Assembly: GCA_017557425.1 (NCBI GenBank)
Contig: JAFYYU010000016.1
Location: 124,001 to 188,000, forward strand
Reading direction: 5' to 3'
DNA length: 64,000 nucleotides
DNA from: Muribaculaceae bacterium
Lineage (GTDB): Bacteria; Bacteroidota; Bacteroidia; Bacteroidales; Muribaculaceae
The translations under genes were made by a program, and so were the position numbers. The stretch's first letter is position 1; each line of letters begins with the position of its first letter. The notes under the pieces are model-generated. The model was given only the letters and a program-made list of their open reading frames with translations, was not told the DNA's origin and searched no databases. Below are positions 43,307 to 52,190 of this stretch, piece after piece.

Positions 43307-45274
43307 TTATTGTTTGTCCTTCTTGGCGTTGAGGCAGGATTTGGCCAGGAAGAGGATCAGGGCGATGTACATGACGATGGCAAGCAGGTTGCTGGCCGTG
43401 TCGCCCAGGGGATTCTCGTACTTGAAGCCGAAGAAGATCATGGCGGCGCTGACGACGCCCATGAGTGCACCACCGGCGATGAAACCGCTGGCGAGCAGCG
43501 TGCCGCGCTCCTTGCGTGCCTTGTTGACCTCTTCATTCTTGCTGCGGGTGCTGACGAACCAGCTGATGATGGCGCCGACGAGCAACGGGGCATTCAACTG
43601 CAAGGGGATGAACATACCCAGCGAGAAGGGCAGGGCGGGTACCTTGAAGAAGGTGAGTACCAGAGCAATAACAGCTCCGATGCCGTAGAGTAACCAAGGC
43701 GTTTCGCCACCCATCATCAGGGGATCGATAACGGCTGCCATAGCGTTGGCCTGGGGCGCTACCATGGCATTGGGGCCGGTAAAGCCGTAGGTCTCGTTCA
43801 GAATCATCATCACACCACCCACGGTAGCTGCCGACACGAGGGTGCCGACGAACTTCCAGGTCTGTTGCTTGGCGGGCGTGGTACCGATCCAATAACCGAT
43901 CTTCATATCGGTGACCATACCACCCGCCATCGAGAGGGCGGTGCAGACAACACCACCGATGACCATGGCAGCGACGATACCCTTGGAACCTTCAAGACCA
44001 ATAGCAACAAAGATGACGCTGGCAATGATGAGGGTCATCAAGGTCATACCGCTCACGGGGTTGCTGCCCACGATAGCAATGGCATTAGCTGCCACGGTAG
44101 TGAACAGGAAGGCGATGACCAGCACAACGATGAAGGCCACGATGGTCTGCATCAGGTTGTGGATCACACCGATATAGAAGAACACGAAGGTTACTACCAG
44201 TGCTGCCAGGAGGGCGAACACAAGCACCTTCATGGAGATGTCGCGCTGGTGACGTTCTACCTGCTGGCTCTCGTCCTGGCCTTTGAGAGCCTGACCTGCC
44301 AGACTGGCGGCGTTCTTAATGACGCCCCATGACTTGACGATGCCGATGATACCGCTCATGGCGATGCCGCCGATACCGATGTAGCGGGCACCGTTGGCAA
44401 AGATGTAGTCAGCTCCTTGGTCGGCCATTGCGGGATCTACAGCACCCAGGACGGGCACGACAATCCACCAGATCAAGGCGCTACCGGCAAAGATGATAAA
44501 TGCATAAGGCAGACCGATGATGTAACCCAGACCCAGCAGGGCGGCACCGGTGTTGATCTTGAAGATCATCTTCACGTTGTCGGTGAAACCTTGCAGGGCG
44601 GGGATGGCCTGTGTCGTGAGCACCTCTTTCCACCAGCCGAAGGTTGAGAGCAGGAAGTCATAGATACCGCCCACAAGACCGGCGATGAGCAGGGGACGGG
44701 CTTGGTTGCCGCCCTTTTGGCCGCTGACGAGCACCTGGGTGGTCGCGGTAGCCTCGGGGAACGGGAACTTGCCGTGCATGTCACTCACGAAATACTTGCG
44801 GAAGGGGATGAAGAACAGGATGCCTAAGCAACCGCCCAGCAGTGAGCTGAGGAAGACTTCCAGGAAGTTGACCGTAATATCGGGGTACTTTTCCTGCAAG
44901 ATGTACAGAGCGGGCAGGGTGAAGATGGCACCGGCGACGATGATGCCCGAAGCGGCACCGATCGACTGGATGATGACATTCTCGCCCAGCGAGTTCTTGC
45001 GCTTGGTCACCGCGCCGATGCCGGCGGCGATGATGGCGATGGGAATGGCAGCCTCAAACACCTGGCCCACCTTGAGGCCCAGATAGGCTGCGGCGGCGCT
45101 GAAGATGATCGCCATGATCAGACCCAGCGAGACCGAGTAAGGCGTGATCTCGGGATACGTCTTGTCGGGCTTCAGGATGGGGACATATTTCTCCCCCGGC
45201 TGGAGCTCGCGCGCCGCGTTGTCGGGCAACGAGATCTCGTCTTGCTGTTGAACAATGATTTCTTCGTCTTTCAT
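43307..45274 (-). CDS. OPT family oligopeptide transporter
   Basis: 655 residues with about 15 membrane segments, inner membrane. It starts with a polar N-terminus, then GEKYVPILKPDKTYPEITPY leading into the first membrane segment with SLGLIMAIIFSAAAAYLGLK. Other family marks are PFPEATATTQVLVSG, and KIGYWIGTTPAKQQTWKFVG near residue 450. Prokaryotic OPT members import short peptides or metal chelates driven by a proton gradient. The substrate is not predictable here. It stands alone, divergent from the secreted protein at 45431. Confidence 0.93.
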   Translation of the reverse strand: MKDEEIIVQQQDEISLPDNAARELQPGEKYVPILKPDKTYPEITPYSVSLGLIMAIIFSAAAAYLGLKVGQVFEAAIPIAIIAAGIGAVTKRKNSLGENVIIQSIGAASGIIVAGAIFTLPALYILQEKYPDITVNFLEVFLSSLLGGCLGILFFIPFRKYFVSDMHGKFPFPEATATTQVLVSGQKGGNQARPLLIAGLVGGIYDFLLSTFGWWKEVLTTQAIPALQGFTDNVKMIFKINTGAALLGLGYIIGLPYAFIIFAGSALIWWIVVPVLGAVDPAMADQGADYIFANGARYIGIGGIAMSGIIGIVKSWGVIKNAASLAGQALKGQDESQQVERHQRDISMKVLVFALLAALVVTFVFFYIGVIHNLMQTIVAFIVVLVIAFLFTTVAANAIAIVGSNPVSGMTLMTLIIASVIFVAIGLEGSKGIVAAMVIGGVVCTALSMAGGMVTDMKIGYWIGTTPAKQQTWKFVGTLVSAATVGGVMMILNETYGFTGPNAMVAPQANAMAAVIDPLMMGGETPWLLYGIGAVIALVLTFFKVPALPFSLGMFIPLQLNAPLLVGAIISWFVSTRSKNEEVNKARKERGTLLASGFIAGGALMGVVSAAMIFFGFKYENPLGDTASNLLAIVMYIALILFLAKSCLNAKKDKQ

Positions 45275-45393
45275 AAATTAATAATGTGGTTGATAATATG
45301 TTTTAATAGTTTTAGACGGTAATCAACCTGCGAAGATAGGCAAAAAACGCCAAACCAAAACCATTGTTGTGGGGAAATGTGCGTTTTTTGCAT

Positions 45394-45401
45394 TATCTTT
45401 G
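45394..45401 (+). promoter_or_regulatory. -7 promoter box (TATCTTTG) for the secreted protein at 45431
   Basis: TATCTTTG matches TAnnTTTG and ends 29 bp before the ATG at 45431. Confidence 0.6.
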
Positions 45402-45430
45402 CGCTTGATAATGATTTAACAACGACCACT

Positions 45431-46249
45431 ATGATGATAAAAAGGATTCTATTGCTGGCCATGGTAGGCCTGACGTCGATAGCGGCGATGAACGCCCAGG
45501 ACCGGTTGCTGCGCAGTGAGCAGGTGACCCTCGAGGATCTCACCGCCTGTATCGATACCTCGCGTGTGGACCCTGCCACCAAGCTGTTTTATGCCAATCT
45601 GGTGAACAATCCGACGCACAGTTACCGCATCGAGCACTATGACGTGGGATTCAACGGCTGCACGGGCCGCGTGGACGAAAAAGTCGTCATGGCCGACGGC
45701 ACTAGGCGCGATAACGTGTTCATTTTCAATGATCAGGGTCTGCTCACCCAGTCCACCATCCAGGGCAGCAAGGGTACCAAGACGACGGTGAATTATACCT
45801 ACAGCTATGATGAGGTGCTGGGTTTCGCCTTGAAGCAGAGCAAAAGCAAAAGGCAAACGATCGACTATGCGCCCCTGTACGGCGACCACGGCTACCGCAC
45901 GACCATCAAGGGCAGCAACGGCAGCCGACAGGACTACACCTTTGACGAGCAGGGACACCTGACCAAGCTGGTGGTCACTCCCGCCAAGGGCGAGAAACGC
46001 ACGTTGCTCTATCAGGGCGGCTATGTCGTGCGCGAGGAGACAGGTGGCAAGGCCTACCGCTATCACTACGACTTTGATACGGCTACGGGCAAGAAGTTCC
46101 TGATTGCCATCAAGGAGTTGAAGGGCACCGACGTGGTTCACGAGCGCACGTTTGACTACGATATCGACACCCACGGGCGCTACACGCGCGTGAGCGTCGC
46201 CCTGGACGGCAAGCACCAGATGACCATCACGCGGAGTTATGGTGATTAG
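45431..46249 (+). CDS. Secreted protein with RHS/YD-like strands, unknown function
   Basis: 272 residues from ATG 45431. The frame opens earlier at 45377, but the signal peptide (MMIKRILLLAMVGLTSIAAM) and promoter support 45431. The body is a series of short strands with YD- and FDEQGHL-like units (VNYTYSYDEVLGFALKQSKS, RQDYTFDEQGHLTKL, RYHYDFDTATGKK), similar to YD/RHS wrapping repeats but too short to call with confidence. No catalytic motif was seen. Periplasmic or surface location is inferred from the signal peptide. Confidence 0.78.
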   Translation: MMIKRILLLAMVGLTSIAAMNAQDRLLRSEQVTLEDLTACIDTSRVDPATKLFYANLVNNPTHSYRIEHYDVGFNGCTGRVDEKVVMADGTRRDNVFIFNDQGLLTQSTIQGSKGTKTTVNYTYSYDEVLGFALKQSKSKRQTIDYAPLYGDHGYRTTIKGSNGSRQDYTFDEQGHLTKLVVTPAKGEKRTLLYQGGYVVREETGGKAYRYHYDFDTATGKKFLIAIKELKGTDVVHERTFDYDIDTHGRYTRVSVALDGKHQMTITRSYGD

Positions 46250-46254
46250 ATTTT

Positions 46255-46312
46255 AGGTTTTAGGTGTTAGGCTTTAGGTTTTAGGTGTTAGGCTTTTGGC
46301 TTTAGGTGTTGG
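46255..46312 (+). repeat. 21-bp tandem repeat, 2.8 units
   Basis: Two perfect 21-bp units (46255-46275 and 46276-46296, AGGTTTTAGGTGTTAGGCTTT) and a decayed third one to 46312. Related ttttagg tracts occur near 8890, 26812, 36261 and 57247, always between genes. Confidence 0.85.
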
Positions 46313-46379
46313 GGTTCGAGAGGCCTTGACACAATAAATGGGGCGGGTTTATCGTTTTTATGGATAAACGACGAGTTTA

Positions 46380-48377
46380 ATGAAACGGACTATATACATT
46401 GTAGTGGGGCTGATGCTGGCATCGGTGGTGCTGTCGTTGGCGTCGTGCAAGGGACCTAAACTGAAGGATGCCGACGAGGCCTACGACCGCGGTGAGTACT
46501 TTGACGCCGCGACCATCTACCGCAAGCTCTACAACCGATATAACCGCAAGGAGGACCAGTGGCTGCGTGGCGAACTGGCCTTCCAGTTGGGCATGTGCCA
46601 CCTGAAACTCAACCAGGGCAACCGCGCTTCAGCAGCGTTCCAGAACGCCATCCGCTACGAGTATGAGGACACGACCCTGATGCTACGGCTGGCTCAGGCT
46701 CAGCAACGCGAGGGGCAATATGCCGCCGCCATCAAGAGCTATAACGAGTATCTGGACATCGCTCCTGACAGTTGGGAGGCCCAGGTGGGAATCGAAGGTT
46801 GTGAACTGGCCCCGAAATGGAAGGAGGAAGGCTCGCGCTATATCGTCAAGCAGGACAAGATGTTCAATTCGCGGCGCGCCGACTATTGCCCGATGTACCT
46901 GGATAAGAACCAGGAGTACATCTACTTTACTTCGACCAACGAGAAATCCACGGGTGAGCTGCGCAGCGAGATCACCGGCACCAAAAAGGGCGACATCTAC
47001 TTCTCGAAAAAGGACGAGAAAGGAAAGTGGTCTCGACCCGAGGTGGTGGACGGCGGACTGAACACCGAGCATGACGAGGGTGCCGCCGCTTTCTCGCCCG
47101 ACGGCTCGACGATGTACCTGTCGCGTGCTGTGCGGCAGAACTGGCCGACGGTGGTCGAGATTTACACCAGTAGCCGCAGCGAGGCCAAGTGGGGCGCCCC
47201 GCAAAAGTTTGAAATCACTGCCGACACCTTGAGCAACTATAGCGACCCAGCTGTCAGTCCTGACGGGCAGTGGCTCTATTTCGCCAGCGACATGCCGGGT
47301 GGACAGGGCGGCACCGACATTTGGCGCATCAACCTCAAGGACAAGCATGGTACCCTGGAGAACCTGGGGCCGCAGATCAATACCAAGGGCAACGAGCGCT
47401 TCCCCAACATGCGCACAGACAGCCTGCTGTACTTCTCCAGCGACGGCCATCCCGGCATGGGCGGCCTGGACCTGTTTGTGGCCCAGTTGCAACCGCGTGA
47501 CGAGAACGACCGCACGGCAATGGACCGCTGGGCTATCGAGAATATGGGCGTGCCGATGAACTCGGCTGCCGACGACTTTGGTATCACCTTCGGCACTGGC
47601 GAGAGCGGCTTTTTCTCGAGCAACCGTGGAGATGCCCGTGGCTATGACCACATCTTCAGCTTCATCAAGCCGGATCTGCAGATCTGGATTTCGGGATACG
47701 TGGTAGATAAGGATGACGAGCCGGTGCCCAACGCCGTGATCCGCATCGTGGGTGATGACGGCAGTAACCAGAAGACCGCTGCCAAACCCGACGGGTCGTT
47801 CCGTTTCGACCTGCAGCGTGGCGTGAAATATGCGATGATGGCAGGTGCTGAGGGCTATCTCAATGCCCGTCAGGAGTTTGTGAGCGACAGCACCGAGGAG
47901 GATGCCGAGTATAACGTGGATTTCATCCTCGCTGCCATGTTCAAGGCCCAGATTATCGAGAATATCTTCTACGACTTCGACAAGGCGGTGCTTCGAGACG
48001 AGTCCAAACTCGCCCTCGACAGCATGGTCATGCTCTTGAAGGACCATCCCAATATCGTCATCGAGATGGCATCGCACACCGACCGTGTGGGCAGTGCCAA
48101 GTACAACCAGGGCCTGTCACAGCGCCGAGCCCAGAGCGTGGTCGATTATCTCATCGAGAACGGCATTCCTCGGGAGCGCCTCAAGCCAGCCGGATATGGC
48201 GAGTCAAGGCCTAAGACCGTGACAAAGCGCATCCACAGTCAGTACCCGCAGTTTGAAGAGGGTGTTACCCTTACCGAGGAGTTTATCAAGACCCTGAGCA
48301 AGGAGGATCAGGAGGCGGCCGACCAGATCAACCGCCGCACCGAATTCCAGGTCATCGATACAGATTACCAGTACTAA
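46380..48377 (+). CDS. porE: PorE-like T9SS protein (TPR, beta-propeller, CRD, OmpA domains)
   Basis: 665 residues. A lipoprotein signal is present (VVLSLASCKG, Cys near residue 23). TPR-like helices cover about 30-135, and a six-bladed WD40/PD40 propeller about 155-425 (AAAFSPDGSTMYLSR, AVSPDGQWLYFASDMPGGQG). A carboxypeptidase-regulatory-like beta domain follows (WISGYVVDKDDEPVPNAVI, about 445-525). The OmpA domain (545-655) has IFYDFDKAVLRDESKLALDS, MASHTDRVGSAKYNQGLSQR and AGYGESRP, which binds peptidoglycan. This domain order is that of P. gingivalis PorE, which links the T9SS to the cell wall. A strong terminator follows. Confidence 0.88.
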   Translation: MKRTIYIVVGLMLASVVLSLASCKGPKLKDADEAYDRGEYFDAATIYRKLYNRYNRKEDQWLRGELAFQLGMCHLKLNQGNRASAAFQNAIRYEYEDTTLMLRLAQAQQREGQYAAAIKSYNEYLDIAPDSWEAQVGIEGCELAPKWKEEGSRYIVKQDKMFNSRRADYCPMYLDKNQEYIYFTSTNEKSTGELRSEITGTKKGDIYFSKKDEKGKWSRPEVVDGGLNTEHDEGAAAFSPDGSTMYLSRAVRQNWPTVVEIYTSSRSEAKWGAPQKFEITADTLSNYSDPAVSPDGQWLYFASDMPGGQGGTDIWRINLKDKHGTLENLGPQINTKGNERFPNMRTDSLLYFSSDGHPGMGGLDLFVAQLQPRDENDRTAMDRWAIENMGVPMNSAADDFGITFGTGESGFFSSNRGDARGYDHIFSFIKPDLQIWISGYVVDKDDEPVPNAVIRIVGDDGSNQKTAAKPDGSFRFDLQRGVKYAMMAGAEGYLNARQEFVSDSTEEDAEYNVDFILAAMFKAQIIENIFYDFDKAVLRDESKLALDSMVMLLKDHPNIVIEMASHTDRVGSAKYNQGLSQRRAQSVVDYLIENGIPRERLKPAGYGESRPKTVTKRIHSQYPQFEEGVTLTEEFIKTLSKEDQEAADQINRRTEFQVIDTDYQY

Positions 48378-48382
48378 ACAAG

Positions 48383-48412
48383 CAACCGCCTCTCACAGGA
48401 GGCGGTTGTTTG
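48383..48412 (+). terminator. Terminator of porE
   Basis: Perfect 10-bp arms CAACCGCCTC and GAGGCGGTTG with a 6-nt loop, followed by TTTG TTTT. Confidence 0.9.
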
Positions 48413-48447
48413 TTTTATGATTAGTGATTAGAGATTAGTGATTGATG

Positions 48448-49761
48448 TTATCGGCCGATGCAGTAGTAGGTGAAGCCGAGGTCCTCGAGTTCGTCGTGGT
48501 CATACACGTTGCGGCCGTCGATAATCACGGGGGTTTTCATCAGGCTTTTCACCATTTTCCAGGCCGGGATGCGGAACTGTCGCCACTCGGTGAGCAGCAA
48601 GACGGCATCGGCGCCCTTGACGGCGTCGTACATGTCCAGACCGCAATAGACCGAGCTCCAACGGCGCTTGGTGGCGTTCATGGCAACGGGGTCATAGACG
48701 CGCACGTGACAGCCGGCTTCCATGAGCAGGTTGATGGTGTCGATGGCGGGAGCGGCGCTCATGTCGTCGGTCTCGGGCTTGAAACTCAGGCCCCACAGGG
48801 CAACGGTCTTGCCCTCGAGGTCTCCCTTGAAGTGATTGTTCAGTTTCTTGAACAGGATGCGCTTTTGACGGTTGTTGACGTTTTCGACGGCCTTGAGGAT
48901 TTCCATGTCATGGTTATGCTCGCTGCCTATCTTGATCAAGTCGTTGATGTCCTGGGGGAACAGCGTGCCGCCATATCCGCAGCCAGGGAAGATGTATTTG
49001 GGACCGATGCGGCTGTCGGTGCCTACACCATGGCGAACCACGTTCACGTCGGCGCCCACGATCTCGCACAGGTTGGCGATCTCATTCATGAAGCTCACGC
49101 GGGTGGCGAGCATCGATGTGGCGGCATACTTGATCATCTCGGCCGTGCGCGTGTCGGTGTAGATGACCGTGCGGTTGTTATGCATCAGAATGGTGCGGTA
49201 CAGGCGCTCCATGGCCTGACGTGCAGTGGTCGTCTCGGTGCCGATGACGATGCGGTCGGGCTTCATGAAGTCCTTGATGCCGTTGCCCTCGGTCAGGAAG
49301 TCGGGGTTGCTGGCGACGTCAAACTTGATGTCGGCTCCACGCTGCTCCAGGGTCTCGGCGATGATTTTTGTCACTTGCAAGGCCGTTCCCACAGGCACCG
49401 TCGATTTGATGACAAACACGGTGTATTGGGTGATGTATTGCCCGAAGTCCTTGGCGATTTCCAGAATGGGAGTCAGGTCGGTGGAACCATCTTCGTCGGC
49501 CGTGGTGTCAATGGCGCAGAAGACGAAGTCTTGATTGATGAATCCCTGCTTATAATCGCTCAGGAACGTGAGGCGCTTGTCGTTCACGTTGCGGTTGATC
49601 ATATTGTCCAAACCGGGTTCGTAGATGGGAATCGCGCCATATACGAGTCGGTTGATTTTCTGGCTGTCACGGTCCACACAAGTGACGTTCACACCTAGGT
49701 CGGCAAAGCATGTACCGCTCACCAGACCCACGTATCCCGTTCCTACTATTGAAACATTCAT
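48448..49761 (-). CDS. UDP-glucose 6-dehydrogenase family protein, catalytic Cys absent
   Basis: 437 residues, full length. The NAD-binding GTGYVGLVSGTCFADLG opens the protein, followed by IKSTVPVGT and the helical core KYAATSMLATRVSFMNEIAN, which keeps the conserved Lys. The active-site loop reads FPGCGYGGTLFPQD, where the family has GGSCFPKD. The catalytic Cys is therefore Leu267 (codon 48961-48963) and the following Lys is Gln270. SNPDFLTEG has Asp in place of the usual Glu. UDP-glucose dehydrogenases use that Cys for the second oxidation to the acid, so this enzyme either has another reaction or is inactive. No sugar-polymer genes are adjacent. It is transcribed alone. Confidence 0.9.
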   Translation of the reverse strand: MNVSIVGTGYVGLVSGTCFADLGVNVTCVDRDSQKINRLVYGAIPIYEPGLDNMINRNVNDKRLTFLSDYKQGFINQDFVFCAIDTTADEDGSTDLTPILEIAKDFGQYITQYTVFVIKSTVPVGTALQVTKIIAETLEQRGADIKFDVASNPDFLTEGNGIKDFMKPDRIVIGTETTTARQAMERLYRTILMHNNRTVIYTDTRTAEMIKYAATSMLATRVSFMNEIANLCEIVGADVNVVRHGVGTDSRIGPKYIFPGCGYGGTLFPQDINDLIKIGSEHNHDMEILKAVENVNNRQKRILFKKLNNHFKGDLEGKTVALWGLSFKPETDDMSAAPAIDTINLLMEAGCHVRVYDPVAMNATKRRWSSVYCGLDMYDAVKGADAVLLLTEWRQFRIPAWKMVKSLMKTPVIIDGRNVYDHDELEDLGFTYYCIGR

Positions 49762-49806
49762 AGTCGTTTATATTAGTTTATTGATCTTTCTGGTGTTTAC
49801 AATGTG

Positions 49807-49814
49807 CAAATATA
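49807..49814 (-). promoter_or_regulatory. -7 promoter box (TATATTTG) for the dehydrogenase gene
   Basis: Minus-strand TATATTTG lies 45 bp before the ATG at 49761. Confidence 0.6.
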
Positions 49815-49858
49815 CGAAGTTTTATCAGATATTTCTTGTGAATTCCATTAAAAATTGC

Positions 49859-49866
49859 TAAGTTTG
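49859..49866 (+). promoter_or_regulatory. -7 promoter box (TAAGTTTG) for the aquaporin gene
   Basis: TAAGTTTG matches TAnnTTTG, with a CTTG 20 bp upstream as a weak -33 element. The leader would be about 60 nt. Confidence 0.55.
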
Positions 49867-49929
49867 CCAATTCAAAACAAAATCACATCAGTAAATCAAC
49901 TTGTTTAACCAATAAATAATCTTAAAACG

Positions 49930-50625
49930 ATGAAAAAGTATTTAGCTGAAATGGTAGGCACGATGGTCCTCGTATTGATGGGCTGTGGTGTTGCCGTGAG
50001 TCTGGGTTGCAATCCCATTACCAACATTCCCGCTGTCGTGGGCACCGCGTTGGCATTCGGCCTTGCTGTCGTTGCGATGGCCTACACCATCGGTGGCATC
50101 AGCGGTTGCCACATCAATCCCGCCATCACACTGGGTGTGTTCCTGAGCGGCCGCATGAGCGCTAAGGATTGCGGCATGTACATGATTTTCCAGGTGATTG
50201 GTGCGTTTATCGGCTCTGCACTGCTGTATTGGCTCACCACCAACGTGATGGGTATGGACGGTACGGGTGCCAACGACCTGCAAGAGGGCGTATCAGTCGT
50301 GGGAGGTCTGTTGGCTGAGATCATCTTCACCTGTGTGTTTGTGCTCGTTGTGCTCGGAGCCACTTCCAAAACCAATGGTGCTACCAACAACTTCGCTGGT
50401 CTGGCTATCGGTCTGTCGCTGGTTCTCGTTCACCTGGTATGCATCCGTTACACGGGCACCTCGGTGAACCCCGCACGTTCCATCGCTCCCGCCGTGTTCC
50501 AGGGCGGTACTGCTCTGGCCAATCTGTGGATCTTTATCGTAGGTCCGTTTATCGGTGGTGCTTTGGCAGCCTGCATCTGGAAGATTATCGGCTGCGACTG
50601 CTGCAAGTGTGAAAAGAAAGATTGA
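49930..50625 (+). CDS. aqpZ: Aquaporin (MIP family, AqpZ-like)
   Basis: 231 residues with six membrane segments and two NPA half-helices: HINPAITLG (Asn63-Ala65) and SVNPARSIAP (Asn180-Ala182, with the pore Arg183). The residues around the pore favour a water channel (AqpZ type) over a glycerol facilitator, which normally has NPARD with Asp after the Arg. It ends in a Cys/Lys-rich tail (CDCCKCEKKD), which is unusual. It is followed after 28 bp by a DUF4332 gene, so both probably form a transcript ending at the terminator at 51078. Confidence 0.96.
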   Translation: MKKYLAEMVGTMVLVLMGCGVAVSLGCNPITNIPAVVGTALAFGLAVVAMAYTIGGISGCHINPAITLGVFLSGRMSAKDCGMYMIFQVIGAFIGSALLYWLTTNVMGMDGTGANDLQEGVSVVGGLLAEIIFTCVFVLVVLGATSKTNGATNNFAGLAIGLSLVLVHLVCIRYTGTSVNPARSIAPAVFQGGTALANLWIFIVGPFIGGALAACIWKIIGCDCCKCEKKD

Positions 50626-50653
50626 GGAATAACCATATAAAACTGTTATCATT

Positions 50654-51061
50654 ATGAATTACAAGATTATTGACATTGAGGGTATTGGTGAGGTTTATGC
50701 TCCCAAACTGATTGCTGAGGGCATCGAGACCGTTGAGCAGTTGCTCGACGCATGCGCTGGCCCCACTGGACGTAAAATGATGGCCGAGAAGACCGGCATC
50801 AGCGAGAAACTGATTTTGAAGTGGACCAACCACGCTGACCTGTTCCGCATCAACGGCATCGGCCCGCAGTTCGCCGAACTGCTTGAGGCTGCCGGTGTTG
50901 ACACCGTGAAGGAATTGCGTCACCGCGTTGCCGCCAACCTTGCTGCCAAGGTGGCCGAGGTCAACGAGGAGAAGCACCTGTGCGGCCGCGTGCCCGCCGA
51001 GGTTGAAATCCAGAAGATGATCGACCAGGCCAAGGAGCTTGAGCCCCGCATGACTTACTAA
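50654..51061 (+). CDS. DUF4332 helix-hairpin-helix protein
   Basis: 135 residues. Two helix-hairpin-helix-like units are visible, with IEGIGEVYAPKLIAEGIETV and FRINGIGPQFAELLEAAGVD. It corresponds to DUF4332, a cytoplasmic family of unknown function with HhH folds similar to those of nucleic-acid binding proteins. It has no signal peptide. Its place directly after an aquaporin gene does not suggest a role. A 14-bp-stem terminator follows. Confidence 0.9.
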   Translation: MNYKIIDIEGIGEVYAPKLIAEGIETVEQLLDACAGPTGRKMMAEKTGISEKLILKWTNHADLFRINGIGPQFAELLEAAGVDTVKELRHRVAANLAAKVAEVNEEKHLCGRVPAEVEIQKMIDQAKELEPRMTY

Positions 51062-51077
51062 TCAAGTCATCACCCAA

Positions 51078-51116
51078 CAACAAGCCGCTGGACGTCAATC
51101 GCCCAGCGGCTTGTTG
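51078..51116. terminator. Bidirectional terminator
   Basis: Perfect 14-bp arms (51078-51091 / 51103-51116, CAACAAGCCGCTGG type). It lies between the converging DUF4332 and asparaginase genes. Confidence 0.85.
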
Positions 51117-51134
51117 TATATGTGCCCAAAATGA

Positions 51135-52169
51135 TCAGGCGGGCATGGTGAGTTCGCCGCAGATGTCGCTGACCAAGTATTTCTTGACCATGCTGGGGGA
51201 GTATTTCATGCCGAAGAGGAACATCATCTTGGTGATGGCGGCCTCGCTGGTCATGTCGGCGCCGCTGATGACGCCGGCATCGAGCAGTGCTTTACCTGTC
51301 TCGTAAAGGGAGCAGTTCACGCCGCCATTAACGCACTGGGTCACGTTGACGATGACCAGGCCGCGGCCCACGGCCTCCTTGATGCGCTGGATGAACCAGG
51401 GGTGGCTGGGCGTGTTACCTGCACCGTAGGTCTTGAGGATGATGCCTTTTATGCCAGGCGTGTGCAGCAGGTAGTCGAGCGTCTGCTCGGTCATGCCGGG
51501 GTTGAGCTCCAGGAACATGACGTTGGGGTCCATGTCGGTGCACACCCTCAAGGGGCGAGGCGGCATCTTCCTCAGGCTGTTGGTGTTATACTCGATGTCG
51601 AGGCCGATTTCGGCCAGTTCGGGATAATTGAAGCTCTTAAAGGCGTTGAAGTTGTCGGCGCTCATCTTGGTGGCACGGTTGCCGCGCCACAGGTAATTCT
51701 CGAACAGGATGGCAACTTCCTGGACGCGCGGACGGCCTTTCTCGTCGATGGCTGCAGCGACCTGCAGGGCGGTAATGAGGTTTTCCTCACCATCGGTGCG
51801 CACTTCACCGATAGGCAGTTGTGAACCGGTGATGATAACGGGCTTGCTCAGGTTTTCGAGCATGAAACTCAACGCCGATGCCGTAAAAGCCATCGTATCG
51901 GTACCGTGAAGCACCACAAAGCCGTCATAGAGGTCGTAACGCTCCTCGATGGCGAGTGCGATATCACGCCAGTGTGACGGATCCATATTGGAACTGTCAA
52001 TAGGGGGATTGAACTGAAAATTGTCGATTTCGTAATGGAGCTTCTTGACCTTGGGCACATTGTCAATCAGGTGGTCAAAGTCAAATGGCTGCAGGGCATG
52101 CGTCTCGGGATTCTCGATCATGCCGATGGTGCCGCCGGTGTAGATGATGAGTATTTTCGACCGTTTCAT
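51135..52169 (-). CDS. ansA: Type I L-asparaginase
   Basis: 344 residues. YTGGTIGMI (Thr14 nucleophile region) at the N-terminus and the second-Thr motif HGTDTMAFTASAL are intact. The C-terminal domain has NVTQCVNGGVN and VISGADMTSEAA. There is no signal peptide, so it is the cytoplasmic enzyme converting L-asparagine to aspartate and ammonia. It is the last gene of the six-gene minus-strand operon that begins with the GSCFA gene, 21 bp after the esterase stop. Confidence 0.95.
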   Translation of the reverse strand: MKRSKILIIYTGGTIGMIENPETHALQPFDFDHLIDNVPKVKKLHYEIDNFQFNPPIDSSNMDPSHWRDIALAIEERYDLYDGFVVLHGTDTMAFTASALSFMLENLSKPVIITGSQLPIGEVRTDGEENLITALQVAAAIDEKGRPRVQEVAILFENYLWRGNRATKMSADNFNAFKSFNYPELAEIGLDIEYNTNSLRKMPPRPLRVCTDMDPNVMFLELNPGMTEQTLDYLLHTPGIKGIILKTYGAGNTPSHPWFIQRIKEAVGRGLVIVNVTQCVNGGVNCSLYETGKALLDAGVISGADMTSEAAITKMMFLFGMKYSPSMVKKYLVSDICGELTMPA

Positions 52170-52190
52170 CGAGTTTTTGGTATTATCTGG

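Noticed and set aside
46249-46312. CRISPR-like array
   Set aside because: The units are contiguous 21-mers without spacers and no cas gene is near.
46683-48077. 464-residue minus frame
   Set aside because: Antisense shadow of porE.
48442-49698. 418-residue + frame
   Set aside because: Antisense shadow of the UDP-glucose dehydrogenase gene.
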